Shown: positions 46,911-60,902 of the stretch, in pieces
How the letters are laid out: every line of letters begins with the position of its first letter
Position numbering within the stretch: the stretch's first letter is position 1
From: Iris pallida
Lineage: Eukaryota > Streptophyta > Magnoliopsida > Asparagales > Iridaceae
Assembly: GCA_029216955.1 (NCBI GenBank)
Contig: JANAVB010010791.1
Coordinates: 5,970,838-6,034,837, forward strand
DNA: 64,000 nt
Direction of reading: 5' to 3'
Made by a program: the position numbers and the translations under genes
Notes under the pieces: model-generated
Seen by the model: the letters and a program-made list of their open reading frames with translations, nothing else
Database searches by the model: none
Told to the model about the DNA's origin: nothing

Positions 46911-48847
46911 TGTAGTGCCCCGCTCCGCGAAGGCACTAGATAGACAGAAAGATCGGATTGCTGGCTCTGCAATAGAAGACGATTGATCTGGGTGAGTGGA
47001 CGAAGTCTCATTTGCTGATTCGCTTACGCCTAATAAGAATCTGAGTTTTTGATTGAATGCTATATTGTTAATAACAAGATAGTAAATCATTGAGTATGCT
47101 TTAAGAGAATCCACATATTGCTATGCTAAGAACAAGAAAAGGTTAACCTGTATGCTAAGAAGAATTATTGCATGCTAATAAGAAATGAACTGATGCCTGC
47201 ATGCTAATGTAGAGATGATGCCTTTAATCAAAAGGAACTATTGCCATGCTTAATAAGAAAAGGAAAAGAGAATGTTTACATGTCCCTGAATAGAGTATGA
47301 TTATCAATAGTAGATTCATGCTTGTTGTTATCATGCTTGCTTAAACAGAGATTGTTTATTGTTTCACCGATTGTTGCTATAGAGAAAGAGATAAACAGAG
47401 AAGGCACATTGTGCTATTAAAAGAGATGATACGGCTTGTCCGTATAGAGAAAAGAGTAGAGCTATTGGCTCGATACATGAAAAGAAAAAGATGAATATGT
47501 TTGCAAGTTGCTTGATCGATGCATGATTGTTTATATGATAGTTGCATTTGCATTGGTCTAGACGGCTTGTGCACAAGTGGTAGTCTCTCGACGATTCTGG
47601 GGGCACCCGGAGTCGATCGGCCTAGGAGAGAACAGGACACCTGGGGCTAGAAGTCCCCACAGAAAGAGGGGGTGTCAGTCTATTAGTAGTTGGGCAAGAA
47701 GTTTCGACTGCTAATATGGGTATTGCCCATGGACCACAAGAGTTATTGTCATGCTGCATATTGATAAGAGTCAAAAAAATGTTTTGCTAAGAGCTAACCA
47801 TGCAGAGAAGAACAGATAATGACAATGTTGGTTTTATAATGTTTATGCTAATCCTTGTCTTGTGCAGGGATGGACTGTCGGCTATAGTAAGAATCACTGA
47901 AAAAGTGATACACATGTATTGCTTGAGTTTGCTATATGAATTGCTTGAAAAGATTAATCTGTTACCAAGAAGTGCTATGTCCACTAAAGTAAAGTTGTAA
48001 TATCATGCTTGTAATCTGATTCTTAGAACGTCTTGAATCAAAGAAAAGAATGCTAAAGCTGTTGTCCCTAATGAAATGATGTGCTCATGAAACACGCTGC
48101 GTACTGCACAAATGAATAGTCATAGTGCTTGAATTGATTAGTCCCATGTATGCTTGAAATGAAATGAAACAAATGTTGGCTTTTCAAAGATGTTTTCAAA
48201 AGAAATATAAACTGACTCTGTATGCATGAAATGTACATAGGTAAAGAGTAGCAAGATCACATCACAAGAAATGTTTTCTCGCTAAACAGTGATCATTTCA
48301 GACAAATGTAGCTCTTTGTTCACAATCACCAGTATGCTGATATACTGACCCACCATCAGTCTGCATGCAGGTGCACTATGCATCGAGAAGGATAGTCCGA
48401 AGTGATAGCCCGAGCCTCATCCTCAGGAGCCAGAAATCAGAAGAGATGCCAAGAAATGACATCTGTTGCAAGAGTTAGTTTTGTATATAAAGGGATGTAA
48501 TGTATGGGAACGGGATTATTGTAATCTGTAAAGTTTTGAGAGATTGTAACATTGTATTAGAGAGAATCGAGAGCTTGTAATCGGTTCAAATGAAATCAAT
48601 AAAGAGAATTGTTTCTTGTTACCATTGTGTTAAATGCTTGTATTCTTAGAATATGTCCGTTGCTGCTTTAATTATCTGCGATACGTTCCGCTGCGTATTG
48701 TCAACCTTTTCTATCTTGTCTTGTTCCAGGTCTTGGCCTTGTGCAAGCACAACTTAGGCTTGCACGGCATCACGCCTTAGCGAGGACGAACGGTCCCAAA
48801 GAGCCCGAAGCGAGGACGAAAGGACTCTGCGGGATCGGGGCGTGACA
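46911..48847 (+). repeat. G LTR 4 (1937 bp)
   Basis: Outer right LTR, with a small deletion near 48280 relative to the other copies. It ends GGGATCGGGGCGTGACA and is followed by the target duplication copy GTGGC. Confidence 0.95.
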
Positions 48848-48852
48848 GTGGC

Positions 48853-48912
48853 GTAGGCTGGCTTGGACACGTCTCGTATCCGTTTTAAAAAAAATGGGTA
48901 CGGGTCGTGACA
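48853..48912 (+). repeat. Element F 5' LTR, last 60 bp
   Basis: GTAGGCTGGCTTGGACACG, an A-rich tract and CGGGTCGTGACA match the end of the second F LTR (55892-55958). The A tract is 8 bp here and about 16 bp there. Confidence 0.93.
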
Positions 48913-51900
48913 AGTTTTTGTGATGGCCCATGCAGGTCGATCTTCGCAAATCATGCGAACTCGTGATAGTACTTAAGTTAGTCGTACTATTGCGAGCCTG
49001 CGACTAGGAAATGCTCATTCACGAATTAGGAATTAATTTAATTTAAAAGAATGACTAGGACTAGGAGTCCCTTATACAAGTTTACCGATGGGTAGTCTAG
49101 GCCATGCAACTTAGATGAGGAGTTATTAATTTTGATAGTTTGTCAGATCCCCATAGGTACACTATTACCTCTTGATAGGACGATATGATCCAATATGGAT
49201 AGATTATTCACTTGGTGGGGCAGAGCTTCCTAGAATTAATGATCTAACCTAGATAAATTGTTCAATTCCTTTTCCTTGCCTCTTTAGATATCATCCTCAC
49301 ATCTTAGTCCAAGTTGCCTATTTAGTTCCTAGTTTGCCTAAGAATTATTATTTTTTATATAATTTTGATTATGTTACCCATATACGAACCTCGGGTTAGT
49401 TTCGATTCAAGTTTTTCCTCCATGATTTGAATACATATGAAATAGATACTAGGATGGTTGTATTTCTTTGTCTTCAGTTATTTCCCTCCCTGTTCACCTT
49501 TTATTTTAAGGGTTGTAACTGATAGTACTCACGCTTTATTTCCTAGTCAACATGTTTGAATCTCTAGGCGCTCATGATTTTTTTTACAGATATAGTTAAA
49601 GGTATATTAGTTAACTCATAATGGCAGGACAGCAGCGCACTGTCGTCATTTATTCGAATTATGGAGACTATAGATTCACTGCAGCCAGCAGCGTACTGGC
49701 GAGGCACGACCCCTAGAGTTGAAATTAGTTTAAGGAAATATAGGTTATAGAATATTGCTAAAACTCTGGCTAGTGGTCCTCTTTGATCGTAGTTACCCTG
49801 GTGTCGAGATAAGGTAGAGTATCTGATAGCATATCACATCTGAATCACGGAACCAAGAGTTTACCACCGCCCGGGTATACGGACGAGGCAAAATTCTCGG
49901 TAAAATGACTTCAGACATGATTACAAGTTAGGATACTATAAAGGATAGGAAAATGTCTTGTATATCCCATAAGATCCAAAACTAATACTAGTGGAAGTTC
50001 TGTAGGTCGGGTAGCATGTCTCCCAACCTAGCATTCCATGGTCCTTGTGATCCATTGACGAGATAATTGACTGACACGAATAGGTTTACCTGGAATATAG
50101 AAATTAGAGGTCCATAACCCATTAGTCGACCAAAGCATTATGGAGGAGAAGATAGCAGGAAGACTGTGTAAGCAAGAACACCGGATAAGGTTTTGGTTCT
50201 CACAAGACTCGAACTACTTGTGCCCCTTTCAAAAATCTCGCATACTTGTATTTTGACTATTTTGACCAGAGCTGCTATTACAGCCTAGTTTTTGCAAGCT
50301 TACTCTTTTATCGAGCTTGATTCAAGACATATGTTTATTGGGGACGCCCACTAACATATTGTCTAATCAGAATCGATGCATTACGGTCTGATCAACCGTA
50401 GTGCACTCGGTTCGCTCTCCCTCTGATTAACCTACGTGGATTGAGATGTAGATGTTCTAGGATCTCATCCGCTACTGTATTTACAATTCCTCTTGAATTA
50501 TACATTCGCCTTTGAATTACGTAATTATATTCAGTAACATCTCCCTTGGACTCTTTATTGTTTTTGTCTTTCACTGATTTTGAAGGACGGAAGCTCGTAA
50601 TTGGTAAGAGTGATACGAAGTATCCCATGGCTACGATAGTTGTATACACAAGTGTAGCTATTATCGGCCAACCATGTGATTACAACCTTGCCTTGAGTTA
50701 CTCGTTCTCCTCTCGACCCTCAAACTACTATTGGGACTTTCAAGCCATCTGAATTTGAGAATGATTAGGGTTTACCATTGGTCAAAATGCCAACCTAGGA
50801 GACTATCTATTCTCAAGAAAATAATTTGTTGTGAGTCTCTAATTTATTGCTTGAAGCTTGCTTTAACTAGCAACCCTTAACCCCATACCCCTAGAACTCT
50901 TGTGACAATAGTCTGGCAGGCTTAACACAAATAGAAACTCACGACTCAGTTGTTAGAAATCTTTTCATAGGATGTGCCTTAGAGTTGGTTACCCCGTCGA
51001 TAACTCTAGTATACTGTGGACGTGTAGATCATTCTATCGACCATGTGTCATTGTACACACTCGTTTTCCATTTAATGAGGAACGATCCTTGACTCGACTT
51101 ATAACTACCGTACCCCGTTACACCATACCTGATTCTTTATTAACAAGAGTTGAGGTATAATATCCGGACTTTGAAATGCTTCAAATCTCATTATTCCTAA
51201 AACCATGCCCTAGCTTCTAAGGTGAGTAGACAGTAAGCCTTCTAAGATTTAGGATGTACGAGGATTACCGATTGATTAAAATAATCTCTATTAGGATGAT
51301 GATTAGTGCCCCATGGACTCCCACTTTCTATTTAGATCAATTTGTGTCCCCGGCCGTGTCATTAATATTCGGAGCACAAGACCAGCTGTTACCTTCCAAC
51401 AAATTTTATCTGCAAGACATAGACGAGTCCACCTTCATCTAGGTATATCATGTCCCACTCAAACACGTTCACTTGTACTCTATTTTTATGGTACGGCTTT
51501 TAGGTCAAAGGGACTAGTTATAACCCTTACCATAATGCCGGTAAACTTCCTGACTTTCCATTTAGAGCCTCAACCTTGGATCAAACCTTTCGACCTAATA
51601 TATGGTTGTGATCTACTCGAAGCCCATTACACACATGTCACTAGTGTGCCACGCAAATGTGTCTTCTCGTGCTACTTAAACACAAAAGTCACTGAAGGCG
51701 GATTTCGGGGCTTTAGGAACCTAGCTAACCAATTCGACTGTCCAACTAGCTCAACCACTTGGGTGGAAATTTATTCCAGGTTACCCTAACCTAGTAGAAA
51801 TAGTTTTATCATTGGGATCTTGTCCAGTCAATATAGATTGAAGTCCAAGGCTCATACAACCAACGACTGATGTCCAAATCGGGAAACCCATTAAGACCCA

Positions 51901-52721
51901 GTAATACCCATTCATGCATACCACCATTTTTGGAATATATAAAAATCGGACTACTTGAAATAGGTCCCTACACCTATTATGTAGTCTTCATCCCTTAGAA
52001 TGTGAGGTCATTCGTAACCCTTACTCCATCTACCTAGAAGTCGCGATACGATCTCGTATTGCATTTGCTTGCGTGTTTAAATAACCACGGAAAGGATCAC
52101 AATCTTGGTTTCTCAATATCTGTTCCATTATGGGATATTGTTTACATTAAACTTTGAGAATGGAACTTCTGTATTGCACGAATTGTAAGCCCTCTGAGAA
52201 ACGAAGGGTTCTTAGACTTAGCAAGTGACTAGACTAGTGTAGCCCAATCTAGCAAATAAGTCAATGGTTCATAGACTTTCTTTCTGTCTACATCATTGGA
52301 TACTCTCTACCGCTCTTAAAATTTCATATTCGCTCTCGATTATTTTCCCTTATCTTCCTGTCCTTTCTATTGCGGAGCGACGTATGGTCATGCTTATTAG
52401 AGTTACTAATAATTCTTAGCCACTTGTGTAATTTTGTTGTTGGTTAAATTTTGGATTGCTTGATAGAAAGGAGAGGATTATAGATGCCCTATACAGTAGA
52501 TATCTATTGGTAGCAATTTTAGCAATTAGCGGGAAGATTATAAAGTTTTAGTGACATAGCTTTGAGGAGTAGTGTGACCAAAGGTGGGTAGAAATTTCGA
52601 GGATTCGTAGTACGAAATGACCATGAGAATAGACGATAGCTAATGGAAACCGTCTTCTATCATAGCGGATGGAATCTCCCCTTAAATTTTGAGGACGGAA
52701 TTATTTTAAGGTGGGTAGATT
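48913..52721 (+). other. Element F internal region, no recognisable coding
   Basis: TGATGGCCCATG at 48921-48932, 8 nt after the LTR, is one base off the primer site of B, C and E. The end has ATTTTGAGGACGGAATTATT and AAGGTGGGTAGAT before the second LTR. Reading frames in between are short (the longest is 158 codons at 51313-51789) and show no retroelement domain. Decayed coding sequence or captured host sequence cannot be excluded. Confidence 0.75.
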
Positions 52722-53500
52722 TGCAACCCCTCTTCCCAGAATTTTCTTATAATATATTTTATTTATTTATTTAAATTAAATGGTGATTTTTAGAATTTAT
52801 AAATAATTATTTAGTTAATTATTACGGTAGAGGATTTTAGCCATGATGGAGTTTTGGAGTACACGGTGACTAGAAATCGTGGCACGGATAGTGCAATGGC
52901 GTGCTTAGACTAGTGTATTAGCCCTGGTAGGGAAGGCCCAGCCATGAGTGTGTCCTAACTAAGAAAACCAGGCCAAGTTGCGACTTAACGTTTACCGAAG
53001 GTTTATTTATTTATTATTTATATTATTGAGTTTTAGGGAAATCGGTTATACCATTTTAGCCTGGACTGGACCCGAACTGAGCCCTAGCCCATGTAGTCAT
53101 GCGGTACGTCCGATGACATGCGTGTTGATGTATTTTAATGAGTGGGTGATTTTCCGTTTTAATGATGTAATGAATACTTTTTAAGTATTCGTAATTTAAA
53201 TATTATAATATTATTATTGGTTGATAATCAATGATATTCGTATAAATGGGCCCTTGTGCATTTCGGAATTATTAGACTGCGCATAATGGTATATATACAC
53301 CATTAATGTTTTATTGAATTTTGTTATATTTATTATTATATTATTAAGGTTATTATATATATATTATTATTATTATTAATATTGGTTATATTATACTGTC
53401 AACTAAACGTTATATATATACATATTCCTATTTATATAAATAGGCCCGATAATAGAATATATTAGGGTTTTATTTAAATTTCATGAAGAGTATTATATTA

Positions 53501-53501
<1 letters not shown>

Positions 53502-53570
<69 letters not shown>
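53502..53570. repeat. (TA)n microsatellite, short allele in the second F LTR
   Basis: About 70 bp of TA repeats at the place where the first LTR has about 480 bp. Confidence 0.95.
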
Positions 53571-55360
53571 GTGTATATAAGTATATAAGAGAGAAATAGG
53601 ATCAGCACTGTTCCCTTGGAACAGTGGACTCAGGCCCATGCGAACGGCCATTGGATTCAACCCAAGCTCCCAAATAAAACTGCTCAGTTGAGCAACCCAT
53701 AACCCGATCTCACCTATACGAGTAAAACAGCAGCAGAAAGAGCCAACCGAGCGCGTATTATAAATAGACGAGGGGAGATCGAGAGAATCTCCATCAAACC
53801 CTAAGCCCTAACCCGCGAACCTCTGGGAAGGTGTGCGCGGCTGTCAGGAGCGCCGTCGGCCACCATCGCTGGTCGGAGGCCGACCACCGCGCGTGCGGAT
53901 GCGCAGCAGTGCACAGCACCAAAGCAAGGCAGCAGCACAGGTAGCCCAAAACCCCCTGTTTGAGGTACGAATTCTTCCTTGTCCCTCGACGATATTGTAA
54001 ATCATTTTCATAGATTCGTTCACAACCTAACCATCTAGAAGTTCATCATTTAGTTCGTACCAAACTGTTTGAGATTCGACAAGAAATCGATTCGAAATCG
54101 AGAGAAAAACCTAGATTTTCGAGAAAACAGGACAAAACAAAAACATCTAGAACAGTGATTTGGAAGGCAACTCCTAGCCGATCCATCGACGGTTTTGAAA
54201 ATCTTTTTAAAGACAGACCTAGAGAACCTATACAGCTCTGTAACCTATTTTGTAGAAGTCGAATTGATCGATAGAGCGTCGAGAAATCGGCGTCTCAAAT
54301 TGACCAAAAACCTGTTTTTGAAACAGTGAAATTTCAATAAAACTCTCCGGTACGACGTGCGTCCCACCAATCCGGGCGACGTAGTCATGAACTGAAAGCA
54401 TCAAAAGCTGCGTAACGGCTTCGTGGTCGTGTGGGCTTTGACGGAATTCAAATTGGTCGCGTGTGCGCGACGAATTTGATGCGTATCCGTCGAAATTCAC
54501 CGTATCGGCCTCTGTGTAAATTTCCCAATTAGTTTGTGCACGCTCGTCAGATCGAGAGGAAACTTACGCCAGCAGGACCGTATCATTTTTCTGGTCCTGT
54601 ATGCCAAGTTTGGTCCGATTCCGAGACAGTTGATTGGATCGCCGTTTTGCGGGCCCCACGGTTCGACTCGAAGGGCGATTTTGTGCACGGCCCGCCGGAA
54701 TCTAACTCTGGACATATGGTTGGGTTCGTATCAGAAAACTGGATCCGTAGACATGTAGTTTGATGACTTTAGAGACCGTTGACTCTGGCACGCTTTTCGG
54801 TGCAGAGCGGGTCCAACGGCGGACACCGTTTGGCCCGAAATTACCGTTTTGCGCCTGTGTCCAGAATTGGACTTAAGGACAGGCGATCCTAGCTATTTTG
54901 ACTATTCTAAGAACATTGGTAATATTTATTTTAGCTTTCGGGGACTGTTGTATGGGTTTTGACTATTGTGGCACATTGAGTAGTTCAGATTGTCGGTTTC
55001 ACCAGCAAAGGACCACATGAGAGTACAGTTTATTGTCTGTATTTCGATATTAATTTTTACTATATTTCATTGGTTGGCCATTGGTTTTGTGATTATTTTC
55101 TACTATAAATTATTGAGTCGGGAATGAGAAGTACCAAGGATGTGTGATCTGACCTTAGACCATGTAGACCGTATTTATTATTGCATTTATTTCTTGTAGA
55201 CAGTGTAGACAGTGATTTATTTATTGTAAACTAGACAGTGTAGACAGTGATTTATTTATTGCAAAGAAGACAGTGTAGACCGTGGTTATTATTGCATTTA
55301 AACTGTGTAGTTCGTGATTATTATTTTTGTAGACAGTGTTTCTTTATTGCAATATTTTCT

Positions 55361-55440
55361 GTAGACCGTGTAACTGTAGACCGTGTAACTATAGACCGTA
55401 TAACTGTAGACCGTGTAACTTTAGACCGTGTAGACCATGT
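55361..55440 (+). repeat. 15-bp minisatellite, five units
   Basis: GTAGACCGTGTAACT units with ATAGACCGTATAACT and TTAGACC variants; one unit more than in the first F LTR. Confidence 0.85.
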
Positions 55441-55958
55441 CGCATAATTGTCCCGAGACCGATCACATATCAAAGGTACTTCTACCAGTTGGGGAAAGTA
55501 TTTTGTGTCTATTTATTTGCTATTGGTTCCGTTATTTCCTGTTTATTTTCAAAAACATGTAATTGATGTCTAACCTCTGTTGTATAGTCATTTTCTTTAT
55601 TTGAAATTGCATTCAGTGAATTATGTTCGTTCCATTCCTGTCTGGAAACCAACATTTTTTAGGTTAGCCGTGGTTTCACTTAGCTTGGGGAGTGACGGGA
55701 ATACTTGCAGACAAAAGCCTAGAGACTAGCTAGATAGTTGAGTTGTAGTCATTCATTTATTTGTACAAGTTTATATTTTTCTACAAATGTAAAACTTGTG
55801 ATCATTGTAAGTTAAATTAATTATGTGAATGAGCATTATTTGTGATTTTGATCTTCACGGCCGTGACAGCGTTCTACCGCCGACACTGCGGCGTAGGCTG
55901 GCTTGGACACGTCTCGTATCTGTTTTAAAAAAAAAAAAAAAAGGTGCGGGTCGTGACA

Positions 55959-55963
55959 GTTCT
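55959..55963. other. Right target-site duplication of element F (GTTCT)
   Basis: It matches 27205-27209; the E LTR resumes with CAGGTTTGTTCCC. Confidence 0.95.
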
Positions 55964-58326
55964 CAGGTTTGTTCCCTGTGCGTGTGTGTGTTAGCATGGA
56001 TACATGGGAGTGTTAGGCAATGGCAGTGTCAAATGAAAGCTAATCAGTATAGAGTAATAGGAAGACAGTGATTTAAGAGCCTGTGTACAAAATCTCAGTA
56101 AACAACATATGAAATTTCAGAAATAAATTCCTAACTAACCTCAGTTTAACTCTAACAGTGAATCAACATTCACATATATGAATTCTCAGGTATCCCTTTA
56201 ATCAGTAAAACAAAACTAATTTCAGTTTAATTTCTAACAAACTACATATATTACATTTCAAAAATTCTCAAGAATCTCATAGACAGTGATACATGGTGTC
56301 TCAGTGTTTATGTGTTCAGGGAAAACAGTGCCCATGTGTTCATCCCAGTCTCAGAAAATGTGTTCAGACAGTTAACATACAATCCAAACAGTGGATAAAC
56401 TCTGGATATACATTTTAATCGAAATCAATTCAATAACCATGAACCTAAGTTACAAAGTTTAGTATCTAAAATAGAAAGAAATCAGTCAGTACATTAAAAC
56501 CCAAATTCCAGGTTAAGTTCTCATTCCAGATCAACAAGCCTAATCTAAACTGAAAACTCGAACTAAACATGCACTAAATAACATATAGAATTTATCATGA
56601 CCATCTAAAACATCAATTTAAAAAGTTAAAGTGGAATGAACTCAGGAATATACGAAACTGAACACTGTATATCAGCTCAAAGAGGAATTTCACATTCGAC
56701 TGAACAAAACACATTAATATGCTAAACCAAGAGTGGTTAATTAACAAAGCATGTGTACACATGTCTTGTGTGTCCTCATGTGTCCAGGAAATACGACACA
56801 GTTGTGTCTAACATGATGCAAACACATGGGGTGCACCCAGTGTTGCACAGTGTCGTGCACACGTGCACGTGTCTGTAGAACATGACACAGGACACGTGGG
56901 GTCTCGTGGTCATGCCCACGTGTAGCCCACGTGTCAGCCTACACATAGGACCCAACATGACATGACCATCGTGTCCAGAGTGGACACGACTCGTGTATCA
57001 GTACGCGATTCTGACTGAACGTGCGCGCGTGTGTGACCCGTGCGCGTTACTTCGCGTGTCAACACGACCCCGTTGGATACGAGGCTTAGGGGACAGGTTC
57101 GCAGATACTGCCCCCTCCTCTCAGTCCAAGCACGGCCCGCCACGTGGCCTGTGCACTGAGTACAAGGCCCTGAGTAGCAGGGGAAACCCTGGCTGTGCGC
57201 GGGGCTGTATCCACGAGTCCAGTGCGACTCGGACACGGTTCGAAGTCACCTTATTCGTGTAAAATCACACAAGCAACATGAAAAAAAAAATCTATTCAAA
57301 AATATTTTTAAAACAGCAAAAATCAATCCATTGAGACATAGGTCGAACACCTAAATAACCTACTGATACGTGTCCGATACGGACACGTATCCGACACAGG
57401 TTGGGTTCAAATCCTACCCGAAGCTAGAGGGGACCTAGGGCTATGCATCCATGATGATAAACTAATAGTTTAAATGGAGAATGAGGGATTTACCAATGGG
57501 TGTCTCGAGCTCAAAAACTGTCAAAGTGTAGTCCCTTTTTACTGTAGCTCGAGCGCAAGATGATCCCCAAATTAGTATTCTACCTCCATGGACAGCAAGA
57601 GGGAGATGGTTAGGTCACAATGCAAGAAGTTTGGTTGAAAAAGGATGAGGAATGGAGAAGTTATTGAGAAATGAAGTTGAGCTCACCTTGTTCTTGAAAA
57701 GAGAGAGAATGAACAAAGAGGCAATGATTTGGGAGGGATTAAATAGGCTCACCTAGGGTTTTAGGCCGGCCACTTCTAGGGTTTTGGGATCCCATCCAAT
57801 GGTCACCCTCACATCATGTCAAATCGATGGCTAGGATGGAACGTAGGTTTCAATACTAGTCTCAACTAACTATAACTAGCTAGTCTAACTTGATCATTCT
57901 AACCAATGACTAGTCATGACTAATCCAAGCTAACTAACCCTAGTCTAGGCCATGTCTAATCTGGTTTAGGCCTAAACTTTTAGGTTAAGGACTAACATAA
58001 CACATAGCAATATTTAATTAATAATAAATTCACATGCATCCCAATAAATTCTAATAAATTCTATTAAATTCAAATAAATTCAAATTGACCAAAATACCCT
58101 TGGGCTAAAAATGATATATGAAACACCCTAATCACATGGCTAGGCTCTAGGTCAAGCTGTCTCTAGGGTTACACTAGCAAGACACCAAATCACAAGTCAT
58201 GATTTTAAATAGTTTAAAAAATGATTAAAAATCACCAAAAATCATAATATAAAATAAACATCAATAAATAATAATTATAATTACAAAATTTTAAAATTAT
58301 CCTCATCTAAAAAACTGGGTGTTACA
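55964..58326 (-). repeat. Element E 3' LTR, right segment (rest of the duplicated block and LTR start)
   Basis: It continues the second copy of the duplicated block to 58280, then adds the unique 46 bp that begin the minus-strand LTR (TGTAACACCCAGTTTTTTAG at 58326 leftward). A TATTTAA-type box (plus about 57735-57745) may be the promoter. The duplicated copy at about 26337 is now internal. Confidence 0.88.
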
Positions 58327-60902
58327 ATCCTACCCACCTTAGAAAAATTTTGTCCTCGAAATTAAGATGATCGTACCCCCTTCTAGGTCAAACATAGTCA
58401 AGGGTCAATCACTAGTCAATTTTCTCAACATCCTAGTACTTGGTCATCAGCTGGTTAACTTCTTAGTATTTTACCTATACTAGCTACCTAAGTGCTGGCA
58501 ACTAGAGATTAGCAAAAACGAAAACTCTATAATAGGCTAGCTCTTAACTTTCCAATCCTATCAAGTCACCCATACTAAATACCTATATTCTAAGCACACA
58601 ATTGCCAAATACCACATATACACAATTTCAAGAACAACAACCCATTACATATATCCTAAGTATATCACCTATATATCCATACATAATAACTGATCATCAA
58701 GGGTTAGGGTAGACTAAACTTATAAGTGACTGAACAAATGCTTAGAAATTAGGCTAAGGATGAATGGTCTGAATCATCAGTGTAGGCAAAAGGGAATGAT
58801 GCTAAGGAGACTGAAATTATGAGCTAAAAGACAGGACATTTGGGTCCACTTGTAAAGTCAAAGTGACAGGAAATTGATACACGAAAAATGAACTAATGCT
58901 CAGGTAGAGGCTTGGAAGACCGAACCAACAATGAAAGAAAGGGTTTGGACATGTATCTGGACAGATGGGCTAACCGGGTATCATCTGTATCTAAGAATGA
59001 AAGGGGGACAGAATAATGATCAAGGGAGAACTCTTATTAACAACCCACATTATATCCCAATGTATACAACTGTCCAAGTGGACTGAACAACCATGCCCAA
59101 GGAAAAAGTTTAAACTCCACTATAGGGCAGGTACTGCAGGTTATAATGAAGGGTATTGCAAGGCTATCAATAAGTAATATGCTAAGAGATGCAGTATGTC
59201 ACTATGTACAGAAGTAAGGATGAGTACAGACCTCTAATATGCATGATACTGACTCTCCATATGTGCAGAATGTGATAAGGGTTGATGGTTATATGGGTGA
59301 GTCAATAATTGGGGTCTGAACAATGGTCTAGTGAAATCTATGATACAATATGGTAGGTAATAAAAGTTTGAGTGCAGTGAACAACTTGAAATAGTATGAA
59401 CTAAGGGAACAAGGTCTCTAGTGAAGGGTCTGCACACTGCCTATAAACACGACTGAACTCAACACAAGGAGAACTTAACTAAAATAGAAAACTGAACCAA
59501 TTATAGGCTAACAACATGTCAATACCCTATACAACAATGGCCTATAGATACCAATCGACCCACATCCTATATGCCAATATCACCTGCAATCTATCTATGT
59601 ATATAGACCTCTCAGTCTTAGGTGCAGCTACAACTATACTCAAGGACAAGCTCTAGTCATGGGTGCCTCTCTGGGAAAGGTAAGGGAAAAATAATAATAA
59701 ATCATCAAAGCTGTAAGGAATACTAACATTCTATATGTAAACTGGTTGATATTATAAATAACAGGAAAACCATCTACAATGGGTTACTATTATAATACCA
59801 ATGCTAACTATCATCTCTAGGGTACAGACACTCTACAAGTTATCATATCATTACACTATGGAAGAACTATATATGAATAAGCTCTACAAACTAAATATTC
59901 CTACTCCCAAGTTATTTGATGATGGAATACAATTTTTTTTAACAACAGAAGGGTACGATAATCATATACGTCTGTCCAAAATCATGTTGTTCAGAGTCTT
60001 CGTCATGTTAGTGAGCAAGGCTACGATAATCACAGAGTCCTTGACTAAGGTACGTACCTCTAGGTTCATGATATTTAAAATTTTCGTATTGCCGCATGCG
60101 ACGGCGAAAACCTTAAATTCCCACACCCGAAAAATACGTCCAAAATCTGACTATATGTCTTCACTATGCCAGCTAACACGACTATCGAAGATTCTAGATC
60201 CCATAACTGAGGTGACCTAGCCCATATGATTTTCTCAGAAGAAAACAAACATAACACAAGAGCAACAGAACAAAATTGATTAATCGACAAGGAGCAGATG
60301 GAATCGAATTTCAAGATAGTTGTAAGAGACAATTACGGGAATATAATCGAGAAGATCAGAACCTGCAGCAAGATCTCCAGTAGCCTATACATCCTCGACT
60401 GTCCTGGCGAAGCTCGCCCTTGCTGGGTTCCTCTAGCCTGCTGCTGATGCTGTATGTACCTCTACTGCTGAGAGAAATCAGGAATGACGGGAAAATGTCT
60501 CTGTACAGGCGGAGGTGCACCTCCAATGTAGCAGAAACGCCAACCTGAGTCGGCACAACAGGAGCTGCGGTCTCGAGGCCCTGATGAACAGGACGAGAGG
60601 TGGCCAGCCTCTCGATAGTATCCCCCGAACCGAAGCGGTGAGATCATGTCTCCATAACCATTATGAAGACAGATCAAAACAATAAGCAATTACTGAGAAT
60701 GAAGCAAAAAATCAAAGGAGGACAGTTAATATTCAAGGGAAAATAATAAGCAGCAAATTTAGATAAAAGGGATCTGATAAAGAGTTTTTTCTAGTGTGAT
60801 TGAATACCTTCAAAATATCCTAATCCTACTGCAGGCTGTAGTGATATTCTAGTTCGAATACCACTACACAAACTCGACCTACATGGGCCACCACTAAAAA
60901 CG
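58327..60902 (-). other. Element E internal region, mostly non-coding
   Basis: On the minus strand it begins with a candidate primer site TGGTGGCCCATG (plus 60882-60893) 9 nt from the LTR, and ends with TTCGAGGACAAAATTTTTCT and AAGGTGGGTAGGAT (plus 58327-58360). Apart from a weak gag-like fragment near the 5' end, no retroelement protein is visible. The plus-strand 139-codon frame at 59801 has no supporting feature. Confidence 0.75.
60340..60690 (-). pseudogene. Possible gag remnant of element E
   Basis: Read on the minus strand across at least one frameshift and a stop, the segment gives RFGSGDTIERLATSRP, then LETAAPVVPTQVGVS, a proline patch, and QHQQQARGTQQGRASPGQSR. Its composition resembles the linkers of gypsy gag, and its position right after the primer site is right. 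Low complexity makes the call weak. Confidence 0.35.

Larger units (their letters stand above)
30756..48847 (+). mobile_element. Element G: tandem array of four LTRs and three short non-coding spacers
   Basis: Leaving out the inserted copia element H, G reads LTR (1941 bp), spacer (336), LTR (1943), spacer (335), LTR (1943), spacer (335), LTR (1937). Outer ends are TGTAGTG and CGTGACA with a one-mismatch 5-bp target duplication, so the array occupies one insertion site. Each spacer carries an iMet-like primer site at its start and a PPT-side motif at its end. They are therefore whole element interiors only about 335 bp long. There is no coding capacity. Confidence 0.93.
52722..55958 (+). repeat. 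Element F 3' LTR (3237 bp)
   Basis: It starts TGCAACCCCTCTTCCC (TGTAAC in the 5' copy) and ends GGTGCGGGTCGTGACA. It is collinear with 27210-30755 apart from the TA run (53502-53570), minisatellite copy number (55361-55440), a short insertion near 54050-54075, and point changes. It carries the TATA box 53759-53766 and telo-box 53796-53804. Confidence 0.94.

Noticed and set aside
59801..60220. 139-codon plus-strand frame in the E interior
   Set aside because: It is antisense to the element, contains no recognisable domain, and has the composition of AT-rich non-coding DNA.
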